Assembly (NCBI RefSeq): GCF_014646275.1
Contig: NZ_BMND01000009.1
Span: 62,001-126,000 of the forward strand
Direction of reading: 5' to 3'
Length of the DNA stretch: 64,000 nucleotides
Origin: Streptomyces kronopolitis
Lineage (GTDB): Bacteria > Actinomycetota > Actinomycetes > Streptomycetales > Streptomycetaceae
Shown: piece after piece, positions 44,569 to 53,567 of the stretch
Numbering within the stretch: position 1 is the first letter of the stretch
How the letters are laid out: each line of letters opens with the position of its first letter
Translations under genes and position numbers: made by a program
The notes under the pieces: generated by a model
Database searches by the model: none
What the model saw: only the letters and a program-made list of their open reading frames with translations
Told to the model about the DNA's origin: nothing

Positions 44569-46278
44569 TCACGGCGGCCAGGTGAAGGCCACGTCGAGGG
44601 TGCGCGCTCCGGTGCGGACGAGCAGCCCGCCGGAGAGTTCCGCGGCGGTGCGCCGCGCGTTCAGCCACACCTGTACGGCGGCGCCGAGCAGCAGCGGGTC
44701 CAGGCGCGGCCCGGGGTCGCCGTAGGCCCGCCGGGCATGGGCTTCGAGCAGGGTGCCGCAGCGCCGCAGCAGCAGCAGGCAGCGGTCCTCGGCCAGGGCG
44801 GCGACGGCGACATCGAGGCTCGCCCGGGGGCTGTCGATGCGGGCGCGCAGCCAGTCGGCGGGGGCGAGTTCGCCGTCGATGACGGTGCGGGCCATGACCT
44901 CCGCCGAGGACCGCCACAGCCGGTGGGTCTCCTGCTCGGTGACGGCCAGGAAGCCGCGGGACTCGTCGTGGCCGTGGGCGTCGTGGGCCAGGACCGGGTG
45001 GCGCCGCACGGCCACGGAGCCGTCGGGCAGCACCTCACCCGTCACGTCGAAGGCCGTCGGCGCCACCCGCCGCTCGGGGTTCGGCTCCGGGACGGGGTCC
45101 GGCACGGGAGGGTCCGCGGGCAGCGCGATGTTCCGGTGGGCGAGGAACGGATACATCACCTCCTGGAGGCGCCGTCCTGCCTCGCCCCGTGCCGCCAACT
45201 GCCCGTCCACCGGCGCCTGGAGCCGCTGCGGACGGTGCTGCTCGGCGGCGGCCAGCAGCTGGGCCAGGAGGTCGCCGTCGGGGTCGAGCCGGGGCGCCGT
45301 GCGGCTGAGGGCGGCCGTGGGCGAGGCCGGGTCCAACTCGTCGAGGCCGGTGGCGGCGAGCAGCAGGACGCGGTGCAGGGCGGCGGAGTAGAAGGTGGTG
45401 CTGCCGTGGTCCCCCACCACCCAGTCGCTGGCGATCAGCGCGGCCCGCCAGCCCTCCTGCGGCGGCAGGACGAGCAGCCCGGCGTCCATTGCCCGGGCGA
45501 GGCGCTGGTGGACCCGGTGCGGGCTGTGCCGGGCCCAGACGTTGGGGTGCAGGACGAGGGCGACCGCGAACTCGTCCGCCGGCAGCGCGGCGACCAGCTT
45601 CGCGGGCAGGTCCGGATGCCGCCCGAGCAGCGAGTGCTCGCTCCAGGTGCTGTTGACGACGACCAGCCGGCGGCCCCGTCCGACGCCCAGCCGCGCACGG
45701 TAGAGGTCGCGGCGGGGGCGGCTCTGCTCGATGCGGTCCCAGCAGTAGTCGCCGACCAGATGGGCGACCGGGACGGCCTGTGGGCAGGTCCGGGCGAGCC
45801 GGTCGATCTGCTCCTCGTGCGAGACCCCGATCGCGGCGGGCAGCACCCGCCGGCCGCGCATCAGCTCCCGCCGGGAGAGCCCCGCGGGCGCGCCGGGCTC
45901 GCCGGTGGACTCGGTGACCAGCCGGTTGTACCCGGCGCCGTGCGGCATGACCAGCAGCGGGGCGTCCAGCTGCCGCATGGAGGGGTGCACGGCGCAGGCC
46001 ACGGCCAGGTCGAAGGGCCGCCGGGTCGCCTCGCGCCAGCTGAGCACCCGGGCGCCCAGGCCGTCGAAGTAGTCCGCGAGGCCGCCGGCGAAGGCCGAGC
46101 CCGGGTTGACGGTGTAGGACACCGCGATGCCGTCCTCCGGGCGCAGCAGGCGCATCACGTCCAGCAGCCGGGTCGCCGAGGTGAGGGTGCGTGCCACCCC
46201 GAGCACCTGGGCGTCCTCCGGCACGGTGTCCCAGCGCGACCGCCGGCGGCGGGGACGGCGGCGGGGCAGCAGGGGCAC
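44569..46278 (-). CDS. GT-B fold protein resembling CDP-glycerol glycerophosphotransferases
   Basis: A 569-residue cytoplasmic protein starting at GTG 46278 with a very basic lead (LLPRRRPRRRRSRW). The middle resembles teichoic-acid CDP-glycerol transferases: LLVMPHGAGYNRLV, AIGVSHEEQIDRLARTCPQA, VVVNSTWSEHSLLGRHPDL, and the nucleotide-site stretch ASDWVVGDHGSTTFYSAAL. The C-terminal 170 residues (FLAVTEQETHRLWRSSAEVM onward) are not recognisable. It may transfer a glycerol-phosphate or sugar unit to a surface polymer, but no teichoic-acid genes are near and the extra domain is unexplained. It is the last gene of a minus-strand set with the NLR-like protein. Confidence 0.6.
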   Translation of the reverse strand: MPLLPRRRPRRRRSRWDTVPEDAQVLGVARTLTSATRLLDVMRLLRPEDGIAVSYTVNPGSAFAGGLADYFDGLGARVLSWREATRRPFDLAVACAVHPSMRQLDAPLLVMPHGAGYNRLVTESTGEPGAPAGLSRRELMRGRRVLPAAIGVSHEEQIDRLARTCPQAVPVAHLVGDYCWDRIEQSRPRRDLYRARLGVGRGRRLVVVNSTWSEHSLLGRHPDLPAKLVAALPADEFAVALVLHPNVWARHSPHRVHQRLARAMDAGLLVLPPQEGWRAALIASDWVVGDHGSTTFYSAALHRVLLLAATGLDELDPASPTAALSRTAPRLDPDGDLLAQLLAAAEQHRPQRLQAPVDGQLAARGEAGRRLQEVMYPFLAHRNIALPADPPVPDPVPEPNPERRVAPTAFDVTGEVLPDGSVAVRRHPVLAHDAHGHDESRGFLAVTEQETHRLWRSSAEVMARTVIDGELAPADWLRARIDSPRASLDVAVAALAEDRCLLLLRRCGTLLEAHARRAYGDPGPRLDPLLLGAAVQVWLNARRTAAELSGGLLVRTGARTLDVAFTWPP

Positions 46279-46401
46279 GGGGGATCCACTCTCGGGGCGG
46301 CGGGTCGGTGGGCGGCGGACAGTGGGCGGCGGCGCCGGGGCGATCGTAGCGCCCGTACCGCGCGCGCCGGGGAAGGAAGCTGAGGGCCCGGCAGGTCGCC
46401 G

Positions 46402-48513
46402 TCAGCCCACCGGCTCGCCGATTCCGGTGCGTTGGCGCAGCTCGCTCATCATGCGCCGGCCGGCGCGCTGGACCTGGGGGTTCTGGATCCGGTCGCCGAG
46501 CTCCACCGCGAGTTCCAGCGCCTCCTTCAGCTTGACCACCTGGCCGAGCCGCTCGGCCAGCAGCGCGGCATCGGTGACCGCTTCCAGCGCGTGCGCGAAG
46601 CGTCCGCACGCCCGGTAGGCGCGGCCGCGCACGATGCCGATCCGCAGCCGCATGGCGTCGTCGCCCTCGGCCCGGGCCGTCGCCATCGCGCCGTCCAGCA
46701 GGTCCAGGGCCTCCTGCGGGCGGCCGGCGGCGAGGACCGCCTGGCCGAGGTTGTAGGTCTGCACCACGATGCCGTGGGTGTCCCCCTCGTTGGCGTGCAG
46801 GGCGCGGGTGAAGAGGGCGATGGCCTCCTCGGGGCGCCGGCGGGCGAGGCACAGCAGCCCCTGGGTCTCGCGGATCATGCCGGGCAGCCGGGCGTCGGCC
46901 ACCGCGTCCAGGAGCTCCTCGGCGCTGCCCAGCTCGGCGTCGGCGAGGTCGTACTCACCCAACGAGTAGTGGGCGCGGGCCAGTTGGTTGCGCATGCGGA
47001 CCTCGGCGTCGGTCCGGCCCTCCCAGCGCGCCGCCTCGATGCCCAGCCGGTGGGACTCGATCCAGTCGGCGTAGTGCTTGCGGCTGTGGTAGAGCGCCCA
47101 GAGCGATTCGCACAGCCGCCAGACCGCGTCGTGCCGCCCCTCGTCGGCGGCCATCCGCAGCACGGCCAGCAGATTGGCGCGCTCGGCGTCCAGCCATTCG
47201 AGCGCCTCGGCGCCGGTGTCGAAGAGGCCCTGGCTGCCGTCGGTCGCCGCGCCGGGGGCCGAGGCGGCGGGCGGGGCCTCCTGGAGGCGCAGGCGCGGCC
47301 CCAGCACGAGCCGGTCGGCGCGGGCCGCGGCGGTGAGGTAGAAGTCCGTCACCCGCCGCCGCACCTGCGCCGCGTCCTCCTCGGGGCCGGTTCGCGCACG
47401 GGCGTGCGCCGCCACCACGTCGTGCAGCCGGAAGCGGCCCGGCGTGCCCGCCCCGACGGCCATGTGGGCGGCGCGCAGATCGCGCAGCCCGTCCTCGAAC
47501 CGGGTCACGCCCGCGGCCTCGGCGGCCTCCGCGGTGAACGTCGTCCCGGGGAAGGCGCCCAGGAATCGGTAGAGGGCCAGGGTGTGCGGGCAGAAGGTCG
47601 CGGTGACCGCGTCGAAGACGGCCGCGACCGAACGGCCGGTGTCCGCGGGCCTGATCTGCTCGTCGGCCAGCGCGTCGACCACGGCCTCCAGGCTCATGTG
47701 CGGCCGCTCGATGAGCCATTCGCCGGCCGCGCGCAGCGCCAGCGGGAGGCCGCCGCAGGCCGCCACCAGCCGGGCCGCCGCCCCGGGGTCGGCCGCGGGC
47801 GCCGTGCCCGGCTCGGCCGCCGAGTGCTGCCAGCGCCGCACCAGTTGCAGACCGGCGTCGGCGTCGAGCGGGGCCACCGTCAGCGCCACCGCGCCGTCCA
47901 ACTCCAGGGAGGCCAGCCGCTTGCGGCTCAGGACGACGGCGAGTCCGTGGCCGGGCAGCACCGGCCGGACCTCCGCGGCGTGCTGGGCGTTGTCGATGAC
48001 CACGAGGAGCCGGCGGCCGGCGGTCGCCGAGCGGAACAGCGCGGAGCGGTCCGCGGTGCCCGCGGGGATGAGGCTCTCGTGGACGCCGAGGGCGCGCAGC
48101 AGGGTGCCGATGACGCCGCCGACATCGATGCCGCCGTCGCGGCGCCCCTCGCCGAGGTCGACGTAGAGCTGTCCGTCGGGGAAGCGCTCGGCCAGCTCCC
48201 GCCAGACCCACTGGGAGACCAGTTCCGTCTTGCCGACGCCGCCCAGACCGGTGATGACGATGGTGGCCGGCGGGCTGTCCGGTCCGTAGGAGGCGAGCGC
48301 CGCGCCCAGGGCGGCGAACTCGGCGGTGCGGTTGACGAAGCCCGGCCGGGGCGGCGGCACTTGACGCGGTGTCAGGGGCGGGGGTGCCGGCGCCGCGGCG
48401 AAGGTCAGGGACTCGATCCGGCCCGCCTGCACGACCGGGCCGGCCACGACCGTGTCGCCCGAGACGGCGTTGCGGACGGTCTCCCCGGCGCCGTCGCTCC
48501 TGTCGCTGTCCAC
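46402..48513 (-). CDS. NB-ARC/TPR (NLR-like) protein with N-terminal RHIM-like amyloid motif
   Basis: A 703-residue STAND ATPase. Residues 15-38 (NAVSGDTVVAGPVVQAGRIE) resemble the bacterial amyloid signalling motif related to RHIM, with a V-Q-A-G core. The NB-ARC domain has P-loop GLGGVGKTELV (89-99), Walker B LLVVIDNAQ, sensor ALVLSRKR-like VVLSRKRLASL, GLPLALRAAG and the MHD-like RFRLHDVVAAHAR. The C-terminal third is TPR-like. There is no SARP or other DNA-binding domain, so it is not a full AfsR. The GTG at 48513 is preferred because GGAGGGAG sits just upstream, inside the region that an alternative ATG start at 48528 would translate. Its partner is not obvious. Confidence 0.85.
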   Translation of the reverse strand: MDSDRSDGAGETVRNAVSGDTVVAGPVVQAGRIESLTFAAAPAPPPLTPRQVPPPRPGFVNRTAEFAALGAALASYGPDSPPATIVITGLGGVGKTELVSQWVWRELAERFPDGQLYVDLGEGRRDGGIDVGGVIGTLLRALGVHESLIPAGTADRSALFRSATAGRRLLVVIDNAQHAAEVRPVLPGHGLAVVLSRKRLASLELDGAVALTVAPLDADAGLQLVRRWQHSAAEPGTAPAADPGAAARLVAACGGLPLALRAAGEWLIERPHMSLEAVVDALADEQIRPADTGRSVAAVFDAVTATFCPHTLALYRFLGAFPGTTFTAEAAEAAGVTRFEDGLRDLRAAHMAVGAGTPGRFRLHDVVAAHARARTGPEEDAAQVRRRVTDFYLTAAARADRLVLGPRLRLQEAPPAASAPGAATDGSQGLFDTGAEALEWLDAERANLLAVLRMAADEGRHDAVWRLCESLWALYHSRKHYADWIESHRLGIEAARWEGRTDAEVRMRNQLARAHYSLGEYDLADAELGSAEELLDAVADARLPGMIRETQGLLCLARRRPEEAIALFTRALHANEGDTHGIVVQTYNLGQAVLAAGRPQEALDLLDGAMATARAEGDDAMRLRIGIVRGRAYRACGRFAHALEAVTDAALLAERLGQVVKLKEALELAVELGDRIQNPQVQRAGRRMMSELRQRTGIGEPVG

Positions 48514-48643
48514 CCGATCTCCCTCCATGCCGGCACCGCGCCCCCGGGGGCGCGGGAGGTGCCCCCGTCGCGGTCCGCCGCCCAGCGTATTGCCTGGGCG
48601 GCGGGCGCCGGCGCGGATCCGGCCGGTCCGGCCCGCGGGCCGC

Positions 48644-49555
48644 CTACAGCGCGCGGGCCGTGTGGACGGTCTGCGCGGCGAGCAGGAAGGCGTCGGGGCG
48701 GCGGCCGATCCCGGCGGCGTCCTCGGGGTCGGTGAGGCGGGCGAGGGCGGTGCGGTCCTCCTCGTCGAAGCGGTCGGCCCACCGCTCGGCACCGCGGCTC
48801 AGCTGGGCCACGAGGAAGGCGCGGGCGCCGTCGGACAGCGGAGCCGGCAGGTCGAGCAGGAAGCTGCGGGTGGCGGGGGTGCGCAGTCCGGCGTCGGCGA
48901 GGAACGCCTGCCAGTCCTCGGTCTCGTGGACGAAGCCGGGCAGCGCCTCGCGCATCGTGCTGAACCATTCGTCGGCGGCCGCGTCGATCCGGGACTGCAG
49001 CCCGGGGCGGCCGAGGCCGAGGTCGCGCGAGAGGCAGCGCGGGGGCAGACCGCCCTCGCAGACGGCGAGCAGCCCGCCGGGCCGCAGATGCCCGGCGAGG
49101 GCGGCGACCGCCCCGCGCTGGTCACCGAGGTGGTGCAGGGCCTTGCTCGACCAGATGACATCGCCGCCGCCCAGGGCGTCGAGCCCGTCGGGGAGGTCGG
49201 CGAGGTGGGTGCGGAACCGTTCGCCGAAGCCGAGTCGGGCGGCCCGGTCCTGGGCCCGCTCCAGCAGCTCCGCGCTGCCGTCCACCGCGACCACCTCGGC
49301 GGCCGGGAAGGCGCGGGCCAGCACGCAGCTGATGACACCCGGCCCGCTGCCGATGTCGAGCACCCGGCGGACCTGGTCGGGCCCGTCACCGGCCGGGTCG
49401 GTGAGCAGCTCCCGCAGCCAGGCCGCGGCCTGTTCGTGCAGCGGCGCGTACAGCTCGGCTTCCTGTTCGAGGTGCGAGGCGAGCGCGGCCCAGTCCAGGT
49501 CGGCGCTGTCGTGGGACGCGTGGTGATGCCCGCTGGCGTGTTCGTGAGGACTCAT
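48644..49555 (-). CDS. Class I SAM-dependent methyltransferase
   Basis: A 303-residue methyltransferase with a His-rich N-terminus (PHEHASGHHHASHD) that could bind metal. Motif I is VRRVLDIGSGPGVISCVLAR; VVAVDGSAELLERAQDRA, VIWSSKALHHLGDQRGAVAA and LRPGGLLAVCEGG follow. The ATG at 49555 begins MSPHEHAS. It is first in a minus-strand trio with the NLR-like and GT-B-like genes (130-base gap) and divergent from the photolyase gene. Substrate unknown. Confidence 0.87.
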   Translation of the reverse strand: MSPHEHASGHHHASHDSADLDWAALASHLEQEAELYAPLHEQAAAWLRELLTDPAGDGPDQVRRVLDIGSGPGVISCVLARAFPAAEVVAVDGSAELLERAQDRAARLGFGERFRTHLADLPDGLDALGGGDVIWSSKALHHLGDQRGAVAALAGHLRPGGLLAVCEGGLPPRCLSRDLGLGRPGLQSRIDAAADEWFSTMREALPGFVHETEDWQAFLADAGLRTPATRSFLLDLPAPLSDGARAFLVAQLSRGAERWADRFDEEDRTALARLTDPEDAAGIGRRPDAFLLAAQTVHTARAL

Positions 49556-49690
49556 GCCGGCGAGCCTGCGGCACCACCGGCGCCGGTGCAATCTTCCTTG
49601 CCGTTCCGGCAACCCCCGTCCCCGGCAGACGGCCGAAGTGTCCCCGCGGCGGCGGGCTCCTGCGCTACGCGTTCGGTGTAGACGTAGGGC

Positions 49691-51070
49691 ATGGATGTAG
49701 CGGTGTGCCTGTTCAGTTCCGATCTGCGGCTGCACGACCAGCCGGTGCTGCGTGCCGCGCTGCGCTCCGCGGCCCGGGTGGTGCCGCTGTTCGTGGTGGA
49801 CTCCGGAGTGGCCGACGCCGGGTTCGCGGTGCCCAACCGGGCGGCGTTCCTGGCCGATGCGCTGGCGGACCTCGACGCGGGACTGCGGGAACGCGGCGGT
49901 CGGCTCGTCATCCGTACGGGGGACGTGGTCACCGAGACCTGCCGGGTGGCGGCGGAGACCGGCGCCGGGCAGGTCCATCTCGCGGCCGGGGTGAGCGGCT
50001 ACGCGCTGCGCCGGGAGCGGCGGCTGCGCGCGGAGCTGGCGGACGCCGGGCGAACGCTGGTGGTGCACGACGCGGTGATCACGGCGCTGCCGCCGGGCGC
50101 GGTGCTGCCGTCCGGGACGGGCCGGGACCACTTCGCGGTCTTCACCCCGTACTTCCGGCGCTGGCAGGCCGAGGGTGTGCGGCCGGTGCTGTCCGCGCCG
50201 CGGTCCGTGCCGGTCCCGGAAGAGGTGCGCGGCGGGAGGCTGCCGTCGGCGCGGGACCTGTGCCCGGGCGGGACGGCGTCGCCGGCGCTGCCGGAGGGCG
50301 GTGAGCGGGCAGGGCGCCGCCGGTTCGCCGCCTGGCAGCGGTCCGGCATGGCCGACTACCAGGACCGGCAGGACGACCTGCCGGGCGACGCGACCTCCCG
50401 GCTGTCGCCGTATCTGCACTTCGGCTGCCTGTCCCCGGCGGAGCTGGTGCACAAGGCGTCGGCCCGCCCGGACGCCGGCGCCGAGGCGTTCGTCCGGCAG
50501 CTGGCCTGGCGGGACTTCCACCATCAGGTGCTGGCGGCCCGCCCCGGCGCGGCGCACGACGACTACCGGCCCAGGGGCGACCGCTGGCGCCACGACGAGG
50601 ACGAGGTGCGGGCGTGGAAAGAGGGCCGCACGGGGTACCCGGTCGTCGATGCGGGAATGCGGCAGCTGCTGCACGAGGGCTGGCTGCACAACCGGGCCCG
50701 GATGCTGGTGGCGAGCTTTCTGACCAAGACGCTGTATGCCGACTGGCGGGTGGGCGCGCGGCACTTCCTGGATCTGCTGGTGGACGGCGACATGGCGAAC
50801 AACCAGCTCAACTGGCAGTGGATGGCCGGCACCGGCACCGACACCCGGCCCAACCGGGTGCTCAATCCGCTGGTCCAGGCCCGGCGCTTCGACCCGCGGG
50901 GCGACTACGTACGGCGCTGGGTGCCGGAGCTGGCCGGTCTGCCGGGCGCGGCCGTGCACCGGCCGTGGGAGCTGACCGGGGCGGAGCGCGCCGCGTACGA
51001 CTACCCGGATCCGGTGGTGGATCTGGCGGACGCGCTGGTGCGGTTCCGGCGGGCACGCGGCCTTACGTAG
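49691..51070 (+). CDS. phr: Deoxyribodipyrimidine photolyase (class I CPD)
   Basis: A 459-residue flavoprotein that repairs cyclobutane pyrimidine dimers with light. The N-terminal antenna domain begins VAVCLFSSDLRLHDQPVL. The FAD domain contains TSRLSPYLHFGCLSPAELVH, WRDFHHQVLA and PVVDAGMRQLLHEGWLHNRA. MLVASFLTKTLYADWRVGAR and the NNQLNWQWMAGTGTDTRPNR signature with electron-transfer Trp residues follow. The length is normal. A BrkB-type membrane-protein gene follows 87 bases downstream on the same strand. Confidence 0.95.
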   Translation: MDVAVCLFSSDLRLHDQPVLRAALRSAARVVPLFVVDSGVADAGFAVPNRAAFLADALADLDAGLRERGGRLVIRTGDVVTETCRVAAETGAGQVHLAAGVSGYALRRERRLRAELADAGRTLVVHDAVITALPPGAVLPSGTGRDHFAVFTPYFRRWQAEGVRPVLSAPRSVPVPEEVRGGRLPSARDLCPGGTASPALPEGGERAGRRRFAAWQRSGMADYQDRQDDLPGDATSRLSPYLHFGCLSPAELVHKASARPDAGAEAFVRQLAWRDFHHQVLAARPGAAHDDYRPRGDRWRHDEDEVRAWKEGRTGYPVVDAGMRQLLHEGWLHNRARMLVASFLTKTLYADWRVGARHFLDLLVDGDMANNQLNWQWMAGTGTDTRPNRVLNPLVQARRFDPRGDYVRRWVPELAGLPGAAVHRPWELTGAERAAYDYPDPVVDLADALVRFRRARGLT

Positions 51071-51157
51071 GCGCGGCGGGGCGCGGCCGGTGTGTCCCGG
51101 TCGGCCCGCCGGCGGGGGATGATGCAGGACGGATCGACGCAAGAGGACGGAGACGAC

Positions 51158-52102
51158 ATGGGCGGGAGCGGTATGCGCCGCGGGATGGACCGGACGCTGC
51201 TGGACCGTGCGCTCGGGGCGGCGGGACCCAGGCAGCCGGCCGCGCTGCCGACCTGGGGCCAGTGCCGGACCGCGCTGCGCCATACGCCGCTGTCCGTGTG
51301 GCACGACGACGTGACGGACTGGGCCGCGAGCCTGACGTACTACTCGGTGCTGGCGCTGCTGCCGTCGCTGATCGTGACGGTGTCGCTGATCGGTCTCGCC
51401 GATCCGGCGGCCACCGAGCAGCTCATCAACCAGATCAGCTCGATCGCCCCGGCCCAGTCGGGCCCGACCGTGCACCGCGCGCTGCTGAGCATGGCGCACG
51501 AGAGCACCGCCGCGTGGGTGGTGGTCGGCGGCGCCATGGTCAGTGCCCTGTGGTCGTCGTGCAGCTATCTGGCGGTGTTCCGCCGGGCGCTGCACGCCAT
51601 GCACCGCACCCGCGACGACCGGCCGCCGTGGCGCAAGGCACCGCGCATCCTCATGACGGCGCTGCTGCTGATGGCGCTGCTGATCAGCAGCGCGGTGGCA
51701 CTGCTGGTGAGCGGACCGATCGCGACCGCGCTGGGCCGGACGATCGGGCTCGGCGAGGCGGGCGAGGCGACCTGGAACCTCCTGAAGTGGCCGCTGCTGC
51801 TGATGCTGGCCACGGTGCTGGCGATGGTGCTGTTCCGTTCCGGGCCGCCCAGTTCCCGCGGGGTGCGGCGCGCGGCGCCCGGCGGAGTGGTCGCCGTGCT
51901 GCTGTGGCTGGTCTCCTCGGCCGCCTTCGCGCTCTACACCTCGTACGTGGGCACCTTCAACCGGCTCTACGGCTCGCTCGCCGGCCCGGTGGTCTTCCTG
52001 ATCTGGCTGTGGTTCTCCCACCTGTCGCTGCTGTCCGGCGCGCAGTTCAACGTGGAGCTGGCACGCGCCGGGCGGGTGGTGCGACCGCGCTCCGGCAGCT
52101 GA
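51158..52102 (+). CDS. YihY/BrkB family membrane protein
   Basis: A 314-residue protein with about six membrane segments typical of the YihY/BrkB (UPF0761) family: DVTDWAASLTYYSVLALLPS, WVVVGGAMVSALWSSCSYLA, ILMTALLLMALLISSAVALL, then FALYTSYVGTFNRLYGSLAG and VVFLIWLWFSHLSLLSGAQF. Despite the old ribonuclease BN label, its function is unknown. The ATG at 51158 has GGAG at 51149-51152; earlier in-frame ATGs lack good sites. It ends 12 bases from the convergent pterin dehydratase gene. Confidence 0.9.
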   Translation: MGGSGMRRGMDRTLLDRALGAAGPRQPAALPTWGQCRTALRHTPLSVWHDDVTDWAASLTYYSVLALLPSLIVTVSLIGLADPAATEQLINQISSIAPAQSGPTVHRALLSMAHESTAAWVVVGGAMVSALWSSCSYLAVFRRALHAMHRTRDDRPPWRKAPRILMTALLLMALLISSAVALLVSGPIATALGRTIGLGEAGEATWNLLKWPLLLMLATVLAMVLFRSGPPSSRGVRRAAPGGVVAVLLWLVSSAAFALYTSYVGTFNRLYGSLAGPVVFLIWLWFSHLSLLSGAQFNVELARAGRVVRPRSGS

Positions 52103-52114
52103 CCCGCCGCCGTC

Positions 52115-52426
52115 TCACCGCACGCCGTGCACCGGTGCGATCTCCTCGATACGCCGGGCGAGCCCGAAGTCGAGGTGGGTGATCCGTCCCCCGACGCTGT
52201 GCGTGTTCACCGCCACGCCGAGCCGGTTGTAGCCCAGCGTCAGCTCGGCGTGATGCCCCAACTCCTCCTGGATCTGCGCGACATGCACCACCATCGCCAC
52301 CGCCGCGAAGTGCCCGTGGAACCGGTACCCGCGACACAGCAGACCCCCCTCCACGGACCATCCGGGCAACTCCGCGAGCCGCTCCTCGACGTCCTTGTCA
52401 CTGAGCGGTTCCAGCTGAGCGTTCAT
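52115..52426 (-). CDS. 4a-hydroxytetrahydrobiopterin dehydratase (pterin carbinolamine dehydratase)
   Basis: A 103-residue PCD/DCoH-family enzyme: LPGWSVEGGLLCRGYRFHGH, then FAAVAMVVHVAQIQEELGHH and the VNTHSVGGRITHLDFGLARR end, with the active-site histidines in EELGHHAE and NTHS. It dehydrates 4a-hydroxy-tetrahydropterin during aromatic amino acid hydroxylation. No aromatic amino acid hydroxylase is in this window. The length matches the family. GAGAGG lies eight bases before the ATG. Confidence 0.93.
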   Translation of the reverse strand: MNAQLEPLSDKDVEERLAELPGWSVEGGLLCRGYRFHGHFAAVAMVVHVAQIQEELGHHAELTLGYNRLGVAVNTHSVGGRITHLDFGLARRIEEIAPVHGVR

Positions 52427-52583
52427 CCGTGCCGCCTCTCACCATGAGTCGTCCGCGGGTGCGCCGACTCCGCCATGTGCTTGCCCCCCGCCGGGCCGCC
52501 CTCTTCCCGGCGGGCGGCACGCTTCCAGCGTGGCCTGCCGGTACGGCAGCCACAACCTGCCGTGCGGGCTACGAGCCGGGGAG

Positions 52584-53189
52584 TCAGTTACGGGGGTTCG
52601 AGCCGGCGTGTGGCGTCCAGCCCGTCTCGTCGGCCCAGGGCTCGGCGACCGTGCGGACGAGATCGACGACGGGATCCTTGACGTCGGAATAGACGCCGAC
52701 CTCGTCGACGGTGTCCGCGAGGGTGCTCTTGAAGCGGGAATAGGCCGGGACTGCCTCGGGGTGAGCCCGGAACCAGTCACGGAACAGCAGGGCCAGGCGC
52801 TCGTTGGGAGCGCCCAGGATGCGGACGTGCAGGTTGACGTCCTCGCCCGAGTGCCCGCGCCGCAACCACAGTCGCTTCGCCCAGGTCTCGGGGGCATCGT
52901 CGCACCCGGCGGGAACGTGATCGTGCTGGTGGACGGACCGCTGGAATCCCCGGTCGGCCAAGGGCTGATCGAAGGCGTGCGCGGCCTCTTGGAGATCACC
53001 GACGCTGGCCTGGAGGTCGAGGACCGGCTTGGCCGCCATGCCGGGGATCGCCGTGCTGCCGATGTGCTCGACGTGCAGCGCAAGTGGGGCAAGCACGGAG
53101 CGCAGTTCGGCGACGAGTGCGAGCCCCCGCGCCTGCCAGGCAGGGTCGTGGTCGACCACGAGGGGCGCGAGCGAGGTGTCCTTGGCCAT
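52584..53189 (-). CDS. GrpB family protein (UPF0157, nucleotidyltransferase fold)
   Basis: A 201-residue protein with the GrpB pattern VEHIGSTAIPGMAAKPVLDL followed by EDVNLHVRILGAPNERLALL. This matches the nucleotidyltransferase-like fold of UPF0157. The role is unknown; the family includes a dephospho-CoA-kinase-fused form. There is no SD before the ATG at 53189. A TACACT -10 seven bases upstream suggests a leaderless transcript. Confidence 0.92.
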   Translation of the reverse strand: MAKDTSLAPLVVDHDPAWQARGLALVAELRSVLAPLALHVEHIGSTAIPGMAAKPVLDLQASVGDLQEAAHAFDQPLADRGFQRSVHQHDHVPAGCDDAPETWAKRLWLRRGHSGEDVNLHVRILGAPNERLALLFRDWFRAHPEAVPAYSRFKSTLADTVDEVGVYSDVKDPVVDLVRTVAEPWADETGWTPHAGSNPRN

Positions 53190-53202
53190 CTGACCGAGTG
53201 TA
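53190..53202 (-). promoter_or_regulatory. -10 element placed for a leaderless grpB transcript
   Basis: TACACT (minus strand, 53202-53197) ends seven bases before the ATG at 53189, with no SD in the gap. The -35 is not evident. The layout is the same as at mutA, the TetR gene and the DUF2254 gene. Confidence 0.4.
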
Positions 53203-53567
53203 GGGAACGGCGGCGCCCAGGCTGCCTCCGAAGATCCTCAGCTGCCTCCGGCCACGGGCGACCACGCGGGCGACTTCAGGGAGCAGCGCTCATCATCCGT
53301 TCTTGAGACAGCACCTCACGATCGGCTGTGCCTTCCGGATATGGCGTGCCCGGCGGCGTCCGGCGCGGGGCGGCGGGTCGTGACGATCGTGCCCCCCACC
53401 AGCACCCTCACCGGGAACGTTGCGGAGATCGTGGGGCCGCCTAGCCTGGGGGGAGGGGCGTGTGTGCCCCGGGTCGGTGCCGCTGGGCGGCGTCCGGCGG
53501 TGGCTGTGGCCCCGTCCGGCCCGTGTCGCGCGGGTGCCGGTGAGCAAGGCCGACGAGAGGACACCCC
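53203..53567. other. Intergenic region between GrpB and SseB genes
   Basis: About 365 bases of divergent upstream DNA. TTGAGA near 53303 is a -35-like element for the plus strand without a matching -10 at normal distance. No supported gene is present. Confidence 0.35.
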
